Source: Neotamlana laminarinivorans (GTDB taxonomy: Bacteria; Bacteroidota; Bacteroidia; Flavobacteriales; Flavobacteriaceae). From it: a DNA stretch of 64,000 nt. Every line of letters starts with the position of its first letter. The stretch's first letter is position 1. The stretch spans positions 124,001-188,000 of the forward strand of contig NZ_JAJAPW010000006.1 in the NCBI RefSeq assembly GCF_020523925.1, read 5' to 3'. Shown piece after piece: positions 62,128-64,000 of this stretch. Made by a program: the position numbers and the translations under genes. A model generated the notes under the pieces. That model was not told the DNA's origin. It did no database searches and worked only from the letters and a program-made list of their open reading frames with translations.

Positions 62128-63660
62128 TTAGTGTTTAAAATGGCGTGTTCCCGTCATTACCATAGCTAAGTCGTTGTCGTTACAATAATCGATGCTTAAT
62201 TGGTCTTTAATAGAACCACCTGGTTGAATAACCGAAGCAATTCCTGCGTTTTTAGCAATTTCTACACAATCTGGAAACGGGAAAAAAGCATCGCTTGCCA
62301 TAGCAGCACCGTTTAAATCGAATTTAAAAGTACTTGCTTTATGTATGGCTTGCTCTAAAGCATCAACACGACTGGTTTGTCCAGTTCCGCTTGCACAAAG
62401 TTGTTTGTTTTTAGCTAAAACAATAGTGTTCGATTTGGTATGTTTACATATTTTTGAAGCAAATAATAAATCTTCAATCTGCGCATCTGTTGGCGCTAAG
62501 GTTGTAACCGTTTTTAAATCTTCAGCTTTATCTGTAATTTCATTTCTGTCTTGAACTAAAATACCATTTAAACAACTTCTTACATTGGTTTTTGGCATTT
62601 CTACATCATGAATTTCTAATAAAATTCTGTTCTTTTTACCTTTTAATATTTCTAACGCTTCCGCGGAAAAAGACGGTGCGATAACCACTTCGCAAAATAG
62701 TTTGTGAATTTCTTCAGCTGTAGCTAAATCAATTTCAGTATTACTAATTAATACACCACCAAAGGCAGAAACTGGATCGCCAGCTAAAGCATCTACATAA
62801 GCTTGGTGTAGGGTGTCGCGTTGTGCTAAACCACAAGCGTTGTTATGTTTTAAAATAGCAAAAGTTGGAGCTTCATTTTTAAATTCAAGCATTAAATTCA
62901 CTGCTGCATCAACGTCTAATAAATTGTTGTAGCTTAATTCTTTACCGTGAAGTTTGGTGAATAATTCATCAAAATTTCCAAAGAAAAATCCTTTTTGGTG
63001 TGGGTTTTCTCCGTAGCGTAATGTTTTACCATTAGTTTCGCTAATTTTTAAAACGGTTTCTTCATTATTCTGATTAAAATAATTAAAGATTGCCGAGTCG
63101 TAATGCGACGATACATTAAATGCCTTTGCTGCAAAACGTTTTCTATCTTCTTCGCTAATAGAACCGTTGTTAGCAGAAATTAATTTTAAAAATTCGGCAT
63201 AATCATCAACCGAAGATACACAAATTACATCGGCATAATTTTTTGCAGCAGCGCGAATTAAAGAAATACCGCCTATATCTATTTTTTCAATGATATCTTG
63301 GTTACTTGCTCCAGAGGCAACTGTTTTTTCAAACGGATATAAATCTACAATAACCACATCAATTTGCGGAATTTCGTATTCTGATAATTCGGCAACATCA
63401 CCATCATGGTTTTGTCGGTTTAAAATTCCACCAAAAACTTTTGGATGTAATGTTTTAACACGCCCGCCAAGTATTGAAGGATACGAAGTAACATCTTCAA
63501 CAGGAACAACGTTAATACCTAAATCGTTAATAAATTTTTCTGTACCACCTGTAGAATAAATGGTTACACCTTGTTTGTCTAGTTCTTTAACAATTGGCTC
63601 TAATCCGTCTTTACTAAATACTGAAATTAGGGCTGATTTGATAGTTTTTTCGTTGCTCAT
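62128..63660 (-). CDS. purH: Bifunctional AICAR transformylase / IMP cyclohydrolase PurH
   Basis: PurH carries out the last two steps of purine synthesis to IMP. The 510 residues contain the IMP cyclohydrolase (MGS-like) domain (about 1-150, with ISVFSKDGLEPIVKEL and YSTGGTEKFINDLG) and the transformylase domain (about 170-510). The catalytic Lys-His pair lies in FAILKHNNACG. The length is typical for the family. It has its own promoter box (63719-63726). Confidence 0.97.
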   Translation of the reverse strand: MSNEKTIKSALISVFSKDGLEPIVKELDKQGVTIYSTGGTEKFINDLGINVVPVEDVTSYPSILGGRVKTLHPKVFGGILNRQNHDGDVAELSEYEIPQIDVVIVDLYPFEKTVASGASNQDIIEKIDIGGISLIRAAAKNYADVICVSSVDDYAEFLKLISANNGSISEEDRKRFAAKAFNVSSHYDSAIFNYFNQNNEETVLKISETNGKTLRYGENPHQKGFFFGNFDELFTKLHGKELSYNNLLDVDAAVNLMLEFKNEAPTFAILKHNNACGLAQRDTLHQAYVDALAGDPVSAFGGVLISNTEIDLATAEEIHKLFCEVVIAPSFSAEALEILKGKKNRILLEIHDVEMPKTNVRSCLNGILVQDRNEITDKAEDLKTVTTLAPTDAQIEDLLFASKICKHTKSNTIVLAKNKQLCASGTGQTSRVDALEQAIHKASTFKFDLNGAAMASDAFFPFPDCVEIAKNAGIASVIQPGGSIKDQLSIDYCNDNDLAMVMTGTRHFKH

Positions 63661-63718
63661 TAGTGTTGTGTTGTTTAATGAAATTGAGTGTTATTTTGTT
63701 GTTTTTTGTAATAAAACG

Positions 63719-63726
63719 CAAAAGTA
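63719..63726 (-). promoter_or_regulatory. -7 element TACTTTTG of purH
   Basis: On the minus strand this reads TACTTTTG followed by CG. A TTG lies about 23 nt upstream, at the edge of the accepted spacing. The purH start is 58 nt downstream. The interval 63661-63853 contains no gene. Confidence 0.5.
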
Positions 63727-63853
63727 CTCAAAATCATCAAATAAAAAACCAACGATTTACTTAAAATGAAGCGATTTCTTAACTAAAAATAGAAGTTATT
63801 AACAGAACAATTTAAAGGTTTATTTAAAATGAGTGGCTTCTTAGCTTTTTCGC

Positions 63854-64000
63854 CTAAAGTATTTCAGATACTTTCTCGCAAACAAACTCCAGAAAACGTT
63901 CGTCTGCTTCAGTGAAAGGGTCTGGTGTGTTAGAGTCTATATCTATTTGTCCAATATTTTCACCATTAACAAAAATAGGAATCACTATTTCGGCTTTTAC
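63854..64000 (-). CDS. GAF-domain protein, probable free methionine-(R)-sulfoxide reductase (C-terminal part only)
   Basis: Only the last 48 residues are in the window; the stop TAG is at 63854-63856 and the gene continues past the right edge. The segment KAEIVIPIFVNGENIGQIDI, then SNTPDPFTEADERFLEFVCE, is the C-terminal part of a GAF domain of the fRMsr type common in Flavobacteriaceae. fRMsr reduces free methionine-(R)-sulfoxide, but the catalytic Cys residues lie outside the window, so the activity is unproven. Confidence 0.75.
   Translation of the reverse strand, partial: VKAEIVIPIFVNGENIGQIDIDSNTPDPFTEADERFLEFVCEKVSEIL

Noticed and set aside
1-64000. CRISPR array
   Set aside because: Reading the window shows no series of regularly spaced repeats and no cas-like gene.

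Overview
The window is a low-GC, chromosomal stretch from a member of the Bacteroidota, almost certainly a marine-type Flavobacteriaceae. The grounds are Bacteroidota-style promoters (TAnnTTTG at -7, sometimes with TTG near -33), an alternative complex III (ActABCDEF) respiratory locus, the type IX secretion translocon SprA, the gliding protein RemB, and the lipoproteins and gene orders usual for that family. I cannot name the genus. The DNA is mostly core genome. There is no CRISPR array, insertion sequence or prophage that I can see.

Layout. 1-3156 (-) is a DUF2723 (GT117) multi-membrane protein cut by the left edge. 3306-3378 is a solitary tRNA-Gln with its own promoter and terminator. 3588-8129 is the rimP-nusA-infB translation/transcription operon, preceded by a GC-rich terminator-like leader hairpin. 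After a convergent SPOR-domain protein, 8815-20584 is one long respiratory operon: ActA-F, which oxidises quinol, directly followed by cytochrome oxidase subunits II and I. 20686-24101 is ruvB, a KAP-type P-loop NTPase that looks inserted, and queG. Then come a lipoprotein, a GAF-histidine kinase, maeB, and ruvA-sprA.

36827-37577 is gcvH plus a VanZ-like protein under a promoter that sits inside a perfect inverted repeat. 37639-41536 carries two TonB-like proteins and RemB, all three sharing the same TonB C-terminal-type domain. 41533-46116 holds a secreted M14 peptidase, a small unknown protein, and an arylsulfotransferase-like lipoprotein bracketed by two paralogous EF-hand lipoproteins. 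46324-53000 has a SulP transporter, a peroxiredoxin, coaD, ddl, a PASTA protein, an RluA-type pseudouridine synthase and a peptide deformylase with a lipoprotein signal.

52785-58364 (-) is the cell-shape operon mreB-mreC-mreD-mrdA-rodA. 58639-61962 (+) is an accessory block (unknown protein, TPR histidine kinase, LytTR regulator, small membrane ORF) lying between mreB and purH in the opposite orientation. The right edge cuts a GAF-domain protein.

No single gene cluster here is clearly a new biological system. The points most worth testing are the lipoprotein peptide deformylase, the EF-hand/arylsulfotransferase/EF-hand cassette, the lone KAP NTPase between ruvB and queG, the helix-hairpin-helix tail on ActC, and the leader hairpin before rimP-nusA-infB.
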